Source: Burkholderiales bacterium (GTDB taxonomy: Bacteria; Pseudomonadota; Gammaproteobacteria; Burkholderiales; Ga0077523). From it: DNA of 64,000 bases. The notes under the pieces are model-generated. The model was given only the letters and a program-made list of their open reading frames with translations, had not been told where the DNA came from and did not search any database. The DNA is taken from positions 1-64,000 of the forward strand of contig JALHMS010000026.1 of assembly GCA_022843925.1 (NCBI GenBank). Direction: 5' to 3'. A program made the position numbers and the translations under genes. Shown piece after piece: positions 33,634 to 45,439 of this stretch (position 1 is its first letter; the number at the start of each line of letters is the position of its first letter).

Positions 33634-34836
33634 TCAGAACTTGAGTTTCCCGATCAGATCGTAGATCGGCGTGAGGATCGCGAACAGGATCAATGCCATC
33701 AACCCGCCCAGCACCACCGTCAGGGCGGGACCCATCACCTTGAGCGCGCGGTCCACGCCGTCCTTCACGTCCCGGCTGTAGAAGTAGTTCACGTTGAGCA
33801 GGGCGCGGTCGAGGGCGCCCGTGTTCTCGCCCACCTTCAGCATGCGGATCACGAGCGGCGGGAAGATGCCGAGCCCGCGGAAGGTGTCGGACATCGGTTC
33901 GCCGGCATTGATCTGCTGCCCTGCCCGCCGCAGACCCTCGGCGACAACCCGGTTACCCACGATGCCCTCGCTCGCTCGGATCGCGTCGAGGATCGTGATG
34001 CCCGACTGGTACATGAGCGCGAAGAAGCTGGCGAATCGCGCGAGGATGATCTTCTGCAGGATCGGGCCGAGCACGGGGACGCGGAGCTTGAGGCGATCGT
34101 AGGCGAACGCCGCCCGCTCGTTCGATTTCACCGATGCCACGACGGCGATCGTCGTGATCACCGGCAATCCGAGGACCAGCCACCAGTACCGCACCGTGAA
34201 GTCGGACGCTGCGATCAATGCGCGGGTCTGGAGCGGCAGGTCGACGCGCATCGTCTGCAGCACCCCCACCACCTGCGGCACGAGATACATGAGCAGGAAG
34301 AGCATCACGCCGAGCACGACCAGGAAGACCATCACCGGGTAGATGAGCAGCTTCTTGGTCTCGGACGCCAGCTCGTCCTGCCACTTGAGCGTGCTCCACA
34401 GGCTTTCGAACACGTCGGTGAGGCGGCCGGTCTGCTCGCCGGCGCGGATCAGGCTGACGAACACGCCATCGAACACGTTCGGGAAGGCAGCCATCGCCTG
34501 CGACAGCATCTTGCCGCCTTCGATGTCCTCCAGGAGCGCCGCGATGACCTGCCGGAATCGCGCGCTCTCGACGCTGTCGCGCACGTCGCGCAGGCCCTCG
34601 AGGAGCGGGATGCCGGCGCGGGTCATCTGCTCCATGTCGAAGCAGAAGCTGATGAGGTCCTTGCGCTCGACGCGGACGCCCCGGATGCCCGCGGTGCCCC
34701 GCAGTTCGCGGGCCGTCACGAGATCGAGGCCGAGCCGCTTCAGCCGGAGTTCGAGGTCGACGTCGTTGATCGCATCGATGCGCCCGCGGGCGAGGCGCCC
34801 GACACCGTCCATGGCCTTGTAGCGGAAGGTGGGCAT
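33634..34836 (-). CDS. mshG: MshG/GspF-family platform protein
   Basis: A 400-residue inner-membrane platform protein with two GspF domains (about 65-190 and 270-390) and three membrane segments. Family motifs are present: EQMTRAGIPLLEGL, AGEQTGRL and the mirrored MYQSGITILDAI, VGENTGALD. The ATG at 34836 is the family start (MPTFRYKAMD). It recruits the MshE ATPase to the pilus base. Confidence 0.92.
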   Translation of the reverse strand: MPTFRYKAMDGVGRLARGRIDAINDVDLELRLKRLGLDLVTARELRGTAGIRGVRVERKDLISFCFDMEQMTRAGIPLLEGLRDVRDSVESARFRQVIAALLEDIEGGKMLSQAMAAFPNVFDGVFVSLIRAGEQTGRLTDVFESLWSTLKWQDELASETKKLLIYPVMVFLVVLGVMLFLLMYLVPQVVGVLQTMRVDLPLQTRALIAASDFTVRYWWLVLGLPVITTIAVVASVKSNERAAFAYDRLKLRVPVLGPILQKIILARFASFFALMYQSGITILDAIRASEGIVGNRVVAEGLRRAGQQINAGEPMSDTFRGLGIFPPLVIRMLKVGENTGALDRALLNVNYFYSRDVKDGVDRALKVMGPALTVVLGGLMALILFAILTPIYDLIGKLKF

Positions 34837-34876
34837 GGCGGGCGGTGGCGGACCGGACGACGGGAGCGCCGGCCCG

Positions 34877-36636
<1,760 letters not shown>

Positions 36637-36640
<4 letters not shown>

Positions 36641-38001
36641 TCTACGGCGGCGGACAGCTTCGCCACGCGCGCCGTCACCTGGGCGCTATCGAAGCCTGCC
36701 CGACCCCGGGCCCGGGCGAGGTCCAGCGCCTTGCGGTAGTAGCCCACGGCGATGCCGCGCTGCCCGACGTGCTCCAGGCCGACGGCCAGGTTGTACGCGT
36801 AGTCGGGGTTGGTCGGTTCGAGCTGATGGGCCTGGAAGTAGGCCTGCTGCGCATTGCTCCACTGGGACTGCGACGCGTGGAGATGTCCCAGCGAGGCGTA
36901 CAGCAGGGCGGACGGATCGCGCGCGATCAACTGCTTGAGCCGCGTCTCGCTGGCCACCGGGTCGACCTGGCCGGAAAGCCCGATCAGGCCGGCCTGGGCG
37001 GCGGCGTTCTGCGGGTCGAGTTGCAGCACGCGGTAGTACTGGTCCGACGCGCGGTCGGCCTGGCCCTGCTGCCAGGATGTGGCGGCCAGACCGAGCAACC
37101 CGTCGATGTTGCGGTCGTCCGCGGCGATCACGGATTCGTAGAGCGTTCGCGCGCGCTCCAGGTCGCGGCGCTGCAGGGCGTCGTAGGCCTCGGTCAGACG
37201 GGCCTGGGTGGCGTCCCCGGCCTCCGTGGGTCGGACGCGGACGCCTTCCTGCAGCGGGCGTTCGGCCTGACGGGCGACGACTTCGCCCATTTCGGTCCCC
37301 TGCGCCTCACGCATGGCTGGCCGTGCCGTGCGCCGCGGCCGGGTCGCGGGCCCGCTGCCGTCGTCGTTCCCGGACGGAGCGACACTCGGTGGGGGCGGGG
37401 CGGTCGGCGATTTACCGGCGTCGGCCGTCGCAACGCTTCGGGGCGGGGCCGGAGCCGGCATCGGCGCAAGCGGGGGCGCGGGGACCACACCTTCCGTCGG
37501 CTGCGCGGGCGTGGTGTCCACGGCCGGCATCGGCGCGGGTGCCGGTGGTTCGGGCCGCGCTGCCTCCTGGCGCGGTGCCTGGGGGGCGGTCGAAGGTCTG
37601 GCCGATGCCGTCGGCACATCGCGACTCGCGCCGCCGCCGGCGAAGAAGGCCGGGTTGCTGATCGCGATGTAGACGTAGACGAAGTAACCCACCAGGAAGA
37701 GCAGCGCGGCGATCGCGAAGAGGTGGACCGGGTGATCTCGGATCCACTCCATCGGTTCGAATCGGTCCTCCTGCGGACCACGGCCGGGCGGCTCGTCGAG
37801 CCCGCCCGTGGCGACCCCGTTGCCGACACCGAGGCTGGCGCGGCTGCGGACACCGGCGTCCGGATCGCGCCGAGGTGCGCGGGGCGGTTCGATGTCGCCT
37901 GGTTCCAGCTCGATCGCGAGCGCGTTCCGGCCATCGGGAAACGCGCCCTGCTCCTCCCGGTTCTTGGAGGCGCGCTGCAGCGCCTTGAGCAGGAGGCTCA
38001 T
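36637..38001 (-). CDS. mshN: MshN-like TPR protein
   Basis: A 454-residue protein: short cytoplasmic start (MSLLLKALQRASKNREEQG), one membrane helix near 95 (LFAIAALLFLVGYFVYVYIA), a Pro/Ala-rich stretch to about 250 and TPR repeats to the end (AYDALQRRDLERARTLYESV; YNLAVGLEHVGQRGIAVGYY). This is the MshN layout. It overlaps mshL by four bases and mshE by four. Confidence 0.82.
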
Positions 38002-39839
38002 TGCGTCGGCTGGGCCGTTGCGGGCGCCGCGAAGGAACCGGGTTTCGGCAACTGGTCACGCAGGAACCGCAATTCCTCGGCATCCACGGACGGGTTCTTG
38101 ACGACCGTGGGCCGCAGGAAGATCACCAACTCCGTTTTCACGGCCCGCTCGTTGCGATACGCGAAGGCGTCTCCGACGCGGGTGCTGCCGATGCCCGGGA
38201 CCTGATCGCGGTCGCGCTTGATCTCGTCCTTGATGAGACCGCCCAGGATGGCAGTCTGTCCGCTCGCGAGCTGGAGCACGGATTCGATCTCGCGCACCTC
38301 GACGATCGGGATCCGGTTCTCGATGGTGAGCAGCGGATTCGGATCGAGGACGAAATCCACCTCGCTCGCGACGGTGGGTCGGACGGTGAGGGTCACGTTG
38401 CCGGTCTCGTTGATCTGGGGCGTGAGCGACATCATCAGGCCCACCGGGACGGTCCGGGCGATCGTGGTGACGGCGTTGAGGATGTTGCCTCCGATCGCGC
38501 CCTGGCTCTGTTGCTGCTGCACCTGGAAGTAGACGAGGTTGCGCACGACGCGCAGCAGGGCGGTCTGATTGTTGACTGCCATCACCTTCGGGCTCGACAG
38601 CACGCGCGTGTTGCCGAACTGCTCGAGAAGCTTGATGGCGGCGAAGATGCCCGACTGGGCGCTCGATCCGAACGTGAGTGCAGTGAAGGGCGTGTTGGCG
38701 AGGCGTGCGGTCCCCAGAAGCTGTTGCCGGAACTCGATGCCGGACCCCGGCGTGCGGGCGATCCGACCCCAGTCCACGCCCGACTGATAGGTGCGGGACA
38801 GCGTGACCTCGACGATCGTGGCTTCGATCAGGACCTGCCGTTGCGATGCCGCCATCACGGAGTCGAGATACTCCTGCACGAGACCCTGCTGCTGCTCGGT
38901 GGCCAGCACGGTCACGGTGCCGGCCACCGGATTCACGGCGACCTCGTTCGTGACATCACCGGGCAGCGGGATCCCTTGCTGGCCGTCGAACGCGCTGGCG
39001 AAGAGATCCCGGGCGTTGGGGCCGGCCCGGGCGACGGCCTCGGCCTGGGCGATGCGTTCCTCCCGTTGCGCGCGCTGGGTTTCGGCGCGGGTGGCGCGGT
39101 CCTCCAGGGACAGGGCCTGCGTGCGGGTTGCGGAAAGGATCGCCTTCACGTTCCGCTCCAGCACTTCCCAGAAGTCGTTCTTGGACCGGGTCGTGACCGT
39201 GGAAGTGGAGGAATTCGTCCCGCCTGTGCCGCCTGCGCCACCGCCGCCGCCACCACCACCACCACCACCACCGGCACCCGCTGCGCCCGTGCTAACGGTG
39301 CCGATCTGCCCGGAGATCGACACCACCGAATCGGTCTCGCGGGAGACGTTCACGTAATTCACTCGGTATGTCTTCACGTACGGGGAGTCGGGCATCACCG
39401 AGATGGTGCGACCCTCCTGCTTCCACCGCAGGTTCACCTGCTTCGCAATCCGGTCGAGGATCGCGGGCAGCGTCTCGTCGATCGCGTTGAGACTCACGAG
39501 GCCGTTCAGGGCCGGATGGATGTCGATGTTCTGCTTGGTGTCGCGCGCGAGGGCGAGCAGCAGTTCCTTCAACGGGACCTCGTTCACGACCACGCTGTAC
39601 GTCGCCTGCTTCGGCTGCGGCCTGGGAGGGGCGACGCTGGGGGTGGTGACCGGCGGGAGGATGTCGTCCTGCCCCGTGCCATCGCCGCGCGCGGACAGGT
39701 GCTGGTCCGACACCGGAAGCCTGGGACCGGCGGGTGAACAGGAAGCGAGGAACAGGCACAACCAGATGCCGAACGCGGATGGGAACCAAGCGTGCGCCCG
39801 GCAGCTAGGCGACCTTCGACGGGGCAGCGAGACGGTCAT
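37998..39839 (-). CDS. mshL: MshL-type secretin (outer-membrane lipoprotein)
   Basis: A 613-residue secretin. The signal peptide ends in the lipobox LASC (Cys near residue 34). A secretin/TonB short N-domain follows (VPLKELLLALARDTKQNIDI), then a Gly-rich loop, the N1-like region, and the secretin core (RVLSSPKVMAVNNQTALLRV; VPVGLMMSLTPQI; LASGQTAILGGLI). It forms the outer-membrane pore. The start overlaps the ATPase gene stop (ATGA). The Gly-rich loop is described separately. Confidence 0.93.
   Translation of the reverse strand: MTVSLPRRRSPSCRAHAWFPSAFGIWLCLFLASCSPAGPRLPVSDQHLSARGDGTGQDDILPPVTTPSVAPPRPQPKQATYSVVVNEVPLKELLLALARDTKQNIDIHPALNGLVSLNAIDETLPAILDRIAKQVNLRWKQEGRTISVMPDSPYVKTYRVNYVNVSRETDSVVSISGQIGTVSTGAAGAGGGGGGGGGGGGAGGTGGTNSSTSTVTTRSKNDFWEVLERNVKAILSATRTQALSLEDRATRAETQRAQREERIAQAEAVARAGPNARDLFASAFDGQQGIPLPGDVTNEVAVNPVAGTVTVLATEQQQGLVQEYLDSVMAASQRQVLIEATIVEVTLSRTYQSGVDWGRIARTPGSGIEFRQQLLGTARLANTPFTALTFGSSAQSGIFAAIKLLEQFGNTRVLSSPKVMAVNNQTALLRVVRNLVYFQVQQQQSQGAIGGNILNAVTTIARTVPVGLMMSLTPQINETGNVTLTVRPTVASEVDFVLDPNPLLTIENRIPIVEVREIESVLQLASGQTAILGGLIKDEIKRDRDQVPGIGSTRVGDAFAYRNERAVKTELVIFLRPTVVKNPSVDAEELRFLRDQLPKPGSFAAPATAQPTQ
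39238..39274. repeat. Trinucleotide repeat coding a 12-Gly run in MshL
   Basis: On the plus strand CCG and CCA triplets repeat (CCACCGCCGCCGCCACCACC and on), giving twelve Gly in a row on the coding strand inside mshL. The CCA part is a perfect seven-fold repeat. The loop lies between the N-domain and the coiled segment of the secretin. Such runs can change length by slippage in steps of one residue without breaking the frame. Confidence 0.8.
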
Positions 39840-41443
39840 CGTTCGGTGGCGTTCCCTACGGTATCGGCCGGTCGGACATCGGTGGAGCTGTCGATCCGTG
39901 CCACGGATTCGAATTCTGCCCGCACCGTCCGCAGGTTGCGGAGGAACGGCTGGAAGCGCCGCAACTCCTGCGGCAAGGCCTCGATGGCATCCGCCGCCTC
40001 CGCAGGAGTCGCGTACAAGCCACGGATCACGGTGAGGGAAGGTCTGGCTTCGGCAGATTTACGGTACACAAAAATACTTTCACTATCAATAGATTTGGGG
40101 AGGTTCTTCAAATACTGCCGGAGGTATGCGTGGTCGGCTGCGCCCAGGAGTTGAAGGGTGTACCCGGCCTCCGGATGGGCGGCCAGCCATGGGCCGGTGG
40201 CGCGCGTGCGGCGACGCATGGTGTCGTCGAGTGCGTCTGCGGTCGGCGGCGGCGCCACGGGCGTCGTCATAGGGGCGACCGGCTTGGCGATGGAGGGTGC
40301 GGTCTGCGCCGCGATCGGCGCCGCCGCGGTCTGCGCGGCAGTCGTTGGCGTGGTGGCCGGCGTGGGCGCCATCGGGACCGGCGGCGCGGCGGCGGGTTGG
40401 TCGGGCGGCCTGGCTGACGGGGCGTCGGGAAGTTCGGTGTCGAGCCGGAGAGCGGGCCGGACTGGCGCGGGCGCGATCGGGCGCGTGACCGGCTGCACGG
40501 CGATCGACGGGGCGGTCTGCCGTCCGGCGAAGTGGTCGTAGATCAGCCAGCCCGCCACGGCCGCGCCGGCCACGAGCAGCCCGACGAGCGCGAGGCGACG
40601 CCTTCCCGGGGCGGAGGCCCGGGGCGCGGGTTGACGGCTGAACTCGCTGTCCGCGATGGCTTTCCGGACATGGGCGGCGGTGATGGTGTGGGTGTTCTCG
40701 GCGTACGCGGCGAGAAGGGCCTTGTCGGCGATGATGTTGACGCGCCGGGTGAGACCTTCGCTCGCCTGGGCGATCTGATCGATGATCTTGGGCGCGAAGA
40801 GCGCCGGGCCGCGGTAGCCGGCAGTGCGCAGGCGGAATCCGATGTACTCGGCGATTTCGTTCCGGTTGAGCGGCGCGAGGTGGAAGCTGTGCGTGATGCG
40901 TTCGCGCAGTTGCCGGATGTGGGCTTTCTGGAGGTTCTCGTTCAGCTCGGGCTGGCCGAACAGGATGATCTGTAGGAGCTTCTCCTGCTCCGTCTCGAGG
41001 TTCGACAGCAGCCGCACCTCCTCGAGGGTCTCCAGCGGCATCCCCTGGGATTCCTCGATGAAGAGCACCACCCGGCGTCCTTCACCGTGGCGGGCCACGA
41101 GGTAGTTCTGGAGGACGTGGATCAGCTCGACCCGCGGGGTGTCCCGCGCCTGCCGCAGCTGCAGCTCGAACGCGATGGCCCGCAGGATCTCGTCGGGCGA
41201 GACGTTCGGGTTCGCGAGATAGATCATGTCGACCGTGCTGCCGAGGCGCTGCTGCAGCACCCGGCAGAGCATCGTCTTCCCGCTGCCGACCTCGCCGGTC
41301 ACCTTGACGATGCCCTCGCCCTGCGAGATCGCGTAGAGCAGCGCACCCAGCACCTCGCCCCGGCTGCCGCCCTCGAAGAAGAAATCGGTGTCCGGCGTGA
41401 TCTTGAACGGCGGACGCGAAAGACCGAAGGCGGCGTAGTACAA
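39836..41443 (-). CDS. mshM: ExeA/MshM-like ATPase with C-terminal SPOR domain
   Basis: A 535-residue protein. An AAA ATPase domain (residues about 1-265) of the ExeA/MshM family carries Walker A GEVGSGKT and Walker B VVLFIEESQ. A membrane helix near 285 (LALVGLLVAGAAVAGWLIYD) and a Pro/Ala-rich stretch lead to a SPOR-like domain (YTLQLLGAADHAYLRQYL) that binds denuded peptidoglycan. TTG at 41443 gives the family start (YYAAFGLSRPPFKITPD); no ATG fits. It probably positions the secretin in the cell wall. Confidence 0.82.
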   Translation of the reverse strand: MYYAAFGLSRPPFKITPDTDFFFEGGSRGEVLGALLYAISQGEGIVKVTGEVGSGKTMLCRVLQQRLGSTVDMIYLANPNVSPDEILRAIAFELQLRQARDTPRVELIHVLQNYLVARHGEGRRVVLFIEESQGMPLETLEEVRLLSNLETEQEKLLQIILFGQPELNENLQKAHIRQLRERITHSFHLAPLNRNEIAEYIGFRLRTAGYRGPALFAPKIIDQIAQASEGLTRRVNIIADKALLAAYAENTHTITAAHVRKAIADSEFSRQPAPRASAPGRRRLALVGLLVAGAAVAGWLIYDHFAGRQTAPSIAVQPVTRPIAPAPVRPALRLDTELPDAPSARPPDQPAAAPPVPMAPTPATTPTTAAQTAAAPIAAQTAPSIAKPVAPMTTPVAPPPTADALDDTMRRRTRATGPWLAAHPEAGYTLQLLGAADHAYLRQYLKNLPKSIDSESIFVYRKSAEARPSLTVIRGLYATPAEAADAIEALPQELRRFQPFLRNLRTVRAEFESVARIDSSTDVRPADTVGNATER

Positions 41444-41460
41444 GGGCAGGGGCTCCGCGG

Positions 41461-42915
41461 TCAGGCCGATGTCGAGGGCCGAGCGTGCGGTTCGTCCGCA
41501 CCGGGGCCCCGGGACTGCATCCGGCTGTACAGGGTCGTCCGGTGCATGCCGAGCATGCGGGCGGCGTGCGCGAGATTCCCACGGGTGAGCTGCAGGGCGG
41601 CCTCGACGAAACAACTCTCCCAGGCTCGCATGCTCGAGTCGAGGTCGATGCTGCGACGGGCCGACAGGACGGCAAGGGCGGCTTCCACGCTGGGCACGAA
41701 CGGATCGCCGCCGGGGCCACCGGCGCCTTCGTGAGCCTGGAAGTCGAGTTCCTCGGCGAGTTCGCTCCGGGTGACCTCCCGGCCGGCGTACTTGGTGGTG
41801 AGCCGGATCACGATGTTGCGCAGTTCGCGCACGTTGCCCGGAAAGGCGTAGGCCTGCCACAGGACCTGTGCATCCTCGTCGAGCTTGCATGGCGCGATCC
41901 CGGCCTGGGCCGCGTAGCGGACGCCGAAGTGCTCCAGCAATCGGGTCTTGTCGTCGCCGAGGTCGCGCAAGGGCGGGACCTGGATCGTGAATACCGACAG
42001 TCGGTGATAGAGGTCCATCCGGAAGCGGCCGGCCTTCGTCTCGACGCGCAGATCGCGGTTGGTCGCGGCAATGACCCGGGCGGCGCTCATGCGCAACTGG
42101 GTCTCGCCGACCCGCTGATACTCGCCGTTCTCGAGTACGCGCAGCAGCTTGGCCTGCAGTTCCAGTGGCAGTTCCCCGATCTCGTCGAGGAACAGCGAGC
42201 CTTCCGCGGCATCCTCGAAATAGCCGGAGCGGCCCGCGCTCGCGCCGGTGAAGGCGCCCTTGGCGTAACCGAACAATGTCGGCTCCACCAGCGTCGGGGA
42301 GATGGCTGCACAGTTTAGTGCGAAGTACGGATGCGCCGAACGCGGTCCGCCCCGATGCAGCGCCCGGGCCACGAGTTCCTTTCCGCTGCCGGACTCGCCT
42401 TCGATCAGCACCGGGAACGGGGAGGGGGCGTACTGGCGGATCTGCTCCCGCAGACGGCCGATCGGAAAACTGTCGCCGACGATGCCGTCATCCGCCGGCG
42501 CGGCGCGCTCGGCGTCGCGAAAGCTGAGGGCGCGGACGAGCAGTTGTCGGAGCACCGCCGGCTCGCACGGCTTGGCCACGAAATCCACGGCACCCAAGGT
42601 GCGCGCATGTCGGGCGTTCGCTTCGTCGTTCTGCCCGGAGAGCACGACGATCTTGATCTCGGGTGCGGCCGCGAGGAGTTCGGTGATCAGACGGAAGCCT
42701 TCATCCGGGCGGTGTGGCGTTGGCGGGAGTCCGAGATCCACCAGCGCAAGTCCGGGGACGCGCTCCAGTTGGGCGATCAGGTTGCGCGCCTGCTGCCGGG
42801 ATCCGGCGGCGAAGATGCGGAAGTCCTTGCCGAGCACGAAGTCGAGCGTGTCGGTGATGAGCGGATCGTCGTCGACGATCAGCAGATCCGGCTTCCGGGC
42901 ATCGGGAGATTCCAA
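41461..42915 (-). CDS. Sigma-54-dependent response regulator
   Basis: A protein of about 484 residues. Receiver domain (1-120) with phospho-acceptor Asp60 (ALVDLGLP) and acidic pair at 15-16; AAA+ domain with Walker A GESGSGKE, the sigma-54 contact loop GAFTGA and an arginine-finger region; C-terminal Fis-type helix-turn-helix ([20 protein letters not shown]). Its PrsR-like receiver fits the PrsK-like kinase at 26689. Start is uncertain: TTG at 42915 or 42930, neither with a good ribosome site. It is the likely activator of the two sigma-54 promoters at 24.0 and 24.9 kb. Confidence 0.88.
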   Translation of the reverse strand: MESPDARKPDLLIVDDDPLITDTLDFVLGKDFRIFAAGSRQQARNLIAQLERVPGLALVDLGLPPTPHRPDEGFRLITELLAAAPEIKIVVLSGQNDEANARHARTLGAVDFVAKPCEPAVLRQLLVRALSFRDAERAAPADDGIVGDSFPIGRLREQIRQYAPSPFPVLIEGESGSGKELVARALHRGGPRSAHPYFALNCAAISPTLVEPTLFGYAKGAFTGASAGRSGYFEDAAEGSLFLDEIGELPLELQAKLLRVLENGEYQRVGETQLRMSAARVIAATNRDLRVETKAGRFRMDLYHRLSVFTIQVPPLRDLGDDKTRLLEHFGVRYAAQAGIAPCKLDEDAQVLWQAYAFPGNVRELRNIVIRLTTKYAGREVTRSELAEELDFQAHEGAGGPGGDPFVPSVEAALAVLSARRSIDLDSSMRAWESCFVEAALQLTRGNLAHAARMLGMHRTTLYSRMQSRGPGADEPHARPSTSA

Positions 42916-42922
42916 GGCGTTG

Positions 42923-43720
42923 CTACCCAAGGGGCATGGCCCCGGATTGTGCCAGACGGACCGGGGGCCGCCCCCGGGCGGAATCGTCCGCGGCGAGTTC
43001 CGCAAGGAAGGCCGCTTCGAGACTGTCGGCCCCGTGTCGCGCCCGCAGCGCGTCCGGGCTGCCATCGAAGAGCAGGCGACCATCGTGGAGCAGGGCCATC
43101 CCGTTGCACATCTCGTCGACGTCCGCCAGCGCATGGGACGTCAGGAAGATCGTGGTCCCCGCGGCGTGCCGGGCCGCGAGGGCAGTCTTCAGCGCGGCGC
43201 GCGCCCTCGGGTCGAGGCCGCTCGCGGGCTCATCCAGCACGAGCAGCCGGCGACCGGACAGGAGGCAGGCAGCGAGGCCCAGCTTCTGCGTCATCCCCTT
43301 CGAAAAGCTGCGCACCGGGCGGTCGAGTGCATCGCGGTCGAGTTCCAGGGCGTCCATCGCCTGATGCATCTCCACCACCTGAGAATGCCGGCCGTACAGC
43401 CGGCCCATCGCCGTGAGGAAGTCGCGTCCCGTCAGGTAGAAGGGCGCGCTGAAGCGCTCCGGCAGAAAGGCGAGATGCTGGCGCGCGCCGGTCTGCAGGC
43501 TGCTTTCGCCGAAGATCTCGATCGAGCCGGTGTCGGCGCGATTGGCGTCCAGGAGACAGCGGATGAGCGTGGTCTTTCCGGCGCCGTTGACGCCGACGAG
43601 GCCGTGGAAGGCGCCCGTCGGCACGTCGAGAGTGACCGCCGTCAGGCGCGGCACGCCCGCGAAGGACTTGCCGACGGTACGGAACCGCAGGGCGGGCGGA
43701 TCGGACAGGTGTTCGACCAT
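42923..43720 (-). CDS. ABC transporter ATPase at the head of the pilus cluster
   Basis: A 265-residue ABC ATPase. Walker A is VGVNGAGKTT, the signature is a variant FSKGMTQKLGLA (as in CcmA/NatA-like exporters) and Walker B is LLVLDEPASGLDP. The ATG at 43720 is preferred over the upstream frame start. It has no permease beside it; the ABC-2 permease at 25797-26594, at the other end of the cluster, is the best candidate partner. It diverges from mlaF 128 bases away. Confidence 0.82.
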   Translation of the reverse strand: MVEHLSDPPALRFRTVGKSFAGVPRLTAVTLDVPTGAFHGLVGVNGAGKTTLIRCLLDANRADTGSIEIFGESSLQTGARQHLAFLPERFSAPFYLTGRDFLTAMGRLYGRHSQVVEMHQAMDALELDRDALDRPVRSFSKGMTQKLGLAACLLSGRRLLVLDEPASGLDPRARAALKTALAARHAAGTTIFLTSHALADVDEMCNGMALLHDGRLLFDGSPDALRARHGADSLEAAFLAELAADDSARGRPPVRLAQSGAMPLG

Positions 43721-43848
43721 GTCGGTCCGGAGGTTGGGCGGGTGGGAACCGATTCGACGGTAGCCGAATCGAAGAGGCCCCACAAGCTATCCGCAGGGGC
43801 GGCGCGGGCATCCATTACAATCGGGTTCTCCATGCCCTCGTACTTTCC

Positions 43849-44658
43849 GTGCCGAACGAACCGCTGGTCGAACTGACAGACGTCGCCTTCTCCTACGGCG
43901 CCCGCCCGATTCTCAGTGGGATCCGCATGCGGATCCCGCGGGGGAAGGTCGTGGCGATCATGGGCGGAAGCGGTTGTGGCAAGACGACGATCCTCCGTCT
44001 CATCGGTGGTCAGCTGAAGGCGACTTCCGGCACGGTCCGGGTGGAGGGGCAGGACGTTTCGGCCCTCACCTATGCCGATCTCTACCGATTGCGAAGGCGC
44101 ATGGGGATGCTCTTCCAGTTCGGTGCGATGTTCACCGACCTGTCGGTCTTCGAGAATGTCGCTTTCCCCCTGCGGGAGCACACGAAGCTTCCCGAGTCGG
44201 TGATCCACGATCTCGTGCTGCTCAAGCTCCAGGCGGTGGGTCTGCGCGGGGCGGCGCATCTGCGGCCGGCCGAACTGTCCGGGGGCATGGCGCGGCGGGT
44301 GGCGCTCGCCCGGGCGATCTCCCTCGATCCGATGCTCATCATGTACGACGAGCCCTTCACGGGGCTGGATCCCATCTCGCTCGGCGTCATCGCCAATCTG
44401 ATCCGGCGCCTGAACGATGCGCTCGGCGCGACGTCCATCCTGGTCACGCACGATGTGGAGGCTTCCCTGGGGATCGTCGACTATGTGTACATCGCCGCGG
44501 GCGGCCAGATCGTCGCCGAGGGGACGCCCGATGCGATCCGGGCATCGCAGGACCCTTTCGTGCATCAGTTCGTGAATGGCGAGGCGGACGGACCCGTGGG
44601 TTTCCACTATCCGGGCAGCACCCTCGCAGCGGACCTCGGTCTGGAGGGGCGGTCGTGA
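43849..44658 (+). CDS. mlaF: Phospholipid transport ATPase MlaF
   Basis: A 269-residue ABC ATPase of the Mla retrograde phospholipid system. Walker A is GGSGCGKTT, the signature LSGGMARRVALAR and Walker B MYDEPFTGLDP are typical of MlaF. GTG at 43849 is the start; a -10-like TACAAT lies about 28 bases upstream. It opens the mlaFEDCB operon and overlaps mlaE (GTGA). Confidence 0.94.
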   Translation: MPNEPLVELTDVAFSYGARPILSGIRMRIPRGKVVAIMGGSGCGKTTILRLIGGQLKATSGTVRVEGQDVSALTYADLYRLRRRMGMLFQFGAMFTDLSVFENVAFPLREHTKLPESVIHDLVLLKLQAVGLRGAAHLRPAELSGGMARRVALARAISLDPMLIMYDEPFTGLDPISLGVIANLIRRLNDALGATSILVTHDVEASLGIVDYVYIAAGGQIVAEGTPDAIRASQDPFVHQFVNGEADGPVGFHYPGSTLAADLGLEGRS

Positions 44659-45437
44659 TCGATGCCTTGCGCCAAATCGGGGCCCGCACGGTCGACGGCG
44701 TGTGGAAGCTCGGCTGCGCGACCCGGTTCACCGGAACGATCCTCGCCCGGTCCGGCATGTGCCTCCGCCGGCCCCAGCTGGTGCTCGACCAGATCTACTT
44801 CACCGGTGTGCTCTCGCTGGTGATCATCATCGTGAGCGGGTTGTTCGTCGGCCTGGTGCTGGGCCTGCAGGGCTACGAGACCTTGAAGCGCTACGGTTCG
44901 GCAGAGGCCCTCGGAACGCTCGTGGCCCTTTCGCTTGTCCGCGAGCTGGGGCCGGTGGTGTCGGCCCTGCTCTTTGCGAGTCGCGCGGGTTCCGCGATCA
45001 CCGCGCGGATCGGGATCATGAAGTCCACCGAGCAGCTCTCGGCGATGGAGATGATGGCGGTGGATCCGCACTCCCGCGTGCTCGCGCCGGTCTTCTGGGG
45101 CGGCGTGCTGTCGATGCCACTGCTCGCCGCCATCTTCAGCGCTTTCGGGGTGTTCGGCGGCTATCTGATCGGCGTCGTCATCATCGGGGTCGATTCCGGC
45201 GCGTTCTGGTCGCAGATGCAGGCGAACGTCGATCTCTGGAGCGATGTCATGAACGGGGTGATCAAGAGTGCGGTGTTCGGTGTCGCCGTGACGCTGATCG
45301 CGCTGTTCGAGGGATACGATGCGCCCCCCACGGCGGAGGGGGTGTCCTACGCGGTGACGCGCACGGTCGTCACATCGGCGCTGGCCATCCTGGCGCTGGA
45401 TTTCGTGCTGACCTCGTTCATGTTCACGGGGGTATAG
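44655..45437 (+). CDS. mlaE: Phospholipid transport permease MlaE
   Basis: A 260-residue MlaE/YrbE permease with about five to six membrane segments. The conserved LVRELGPVVSALLFASRAGSAI and EQLSAMEMMAVDP motifs are present. It forms the inner-membrane channel with MlaF, MlaD and MlaB. The GTG start overlaps the mlaF stop. Confidence 0.95.
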   Translation: MIDALRQIGARTVDGVWKLGCATRFTGTILARSGMCLRRPQLVLDQIYFTGVLSLVIIIVSGLFVGLVLGLQGYETLKRYGSAEALGTLVALSLVRELGPVVSALLFASRAGSAITARIGIMKSTEQLSAMEMMAVDPHSRVLAPVFWGGVLSMPLLAAIFSAFGVFGGYLIGVVIIGVDSGAFWSQMQANVDLWSDVMNGVIKSAVFGVAVTLIALFEGYDAPPTAEGVSYAVTRTVVTSALAILALDFVLTSFMFTGV

Positions 45438-45439
45438 AG

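Noticed and set aside
38001-39737. A 578-residue plus-strand open frame opposite mshL
   Set aside because: The composition (His, Arg, Gly, Asp rich) is that of an antisense shadow in high-GC DNA, and mshL is complete on the other strand.
43753-43772. A GATTCG/CGAATC inverted repeat between the ABC ATPase gene and mlaF
   Set aside because: The arms are only six bases, the loop is eight, and no T run or known operator pattern is visible.
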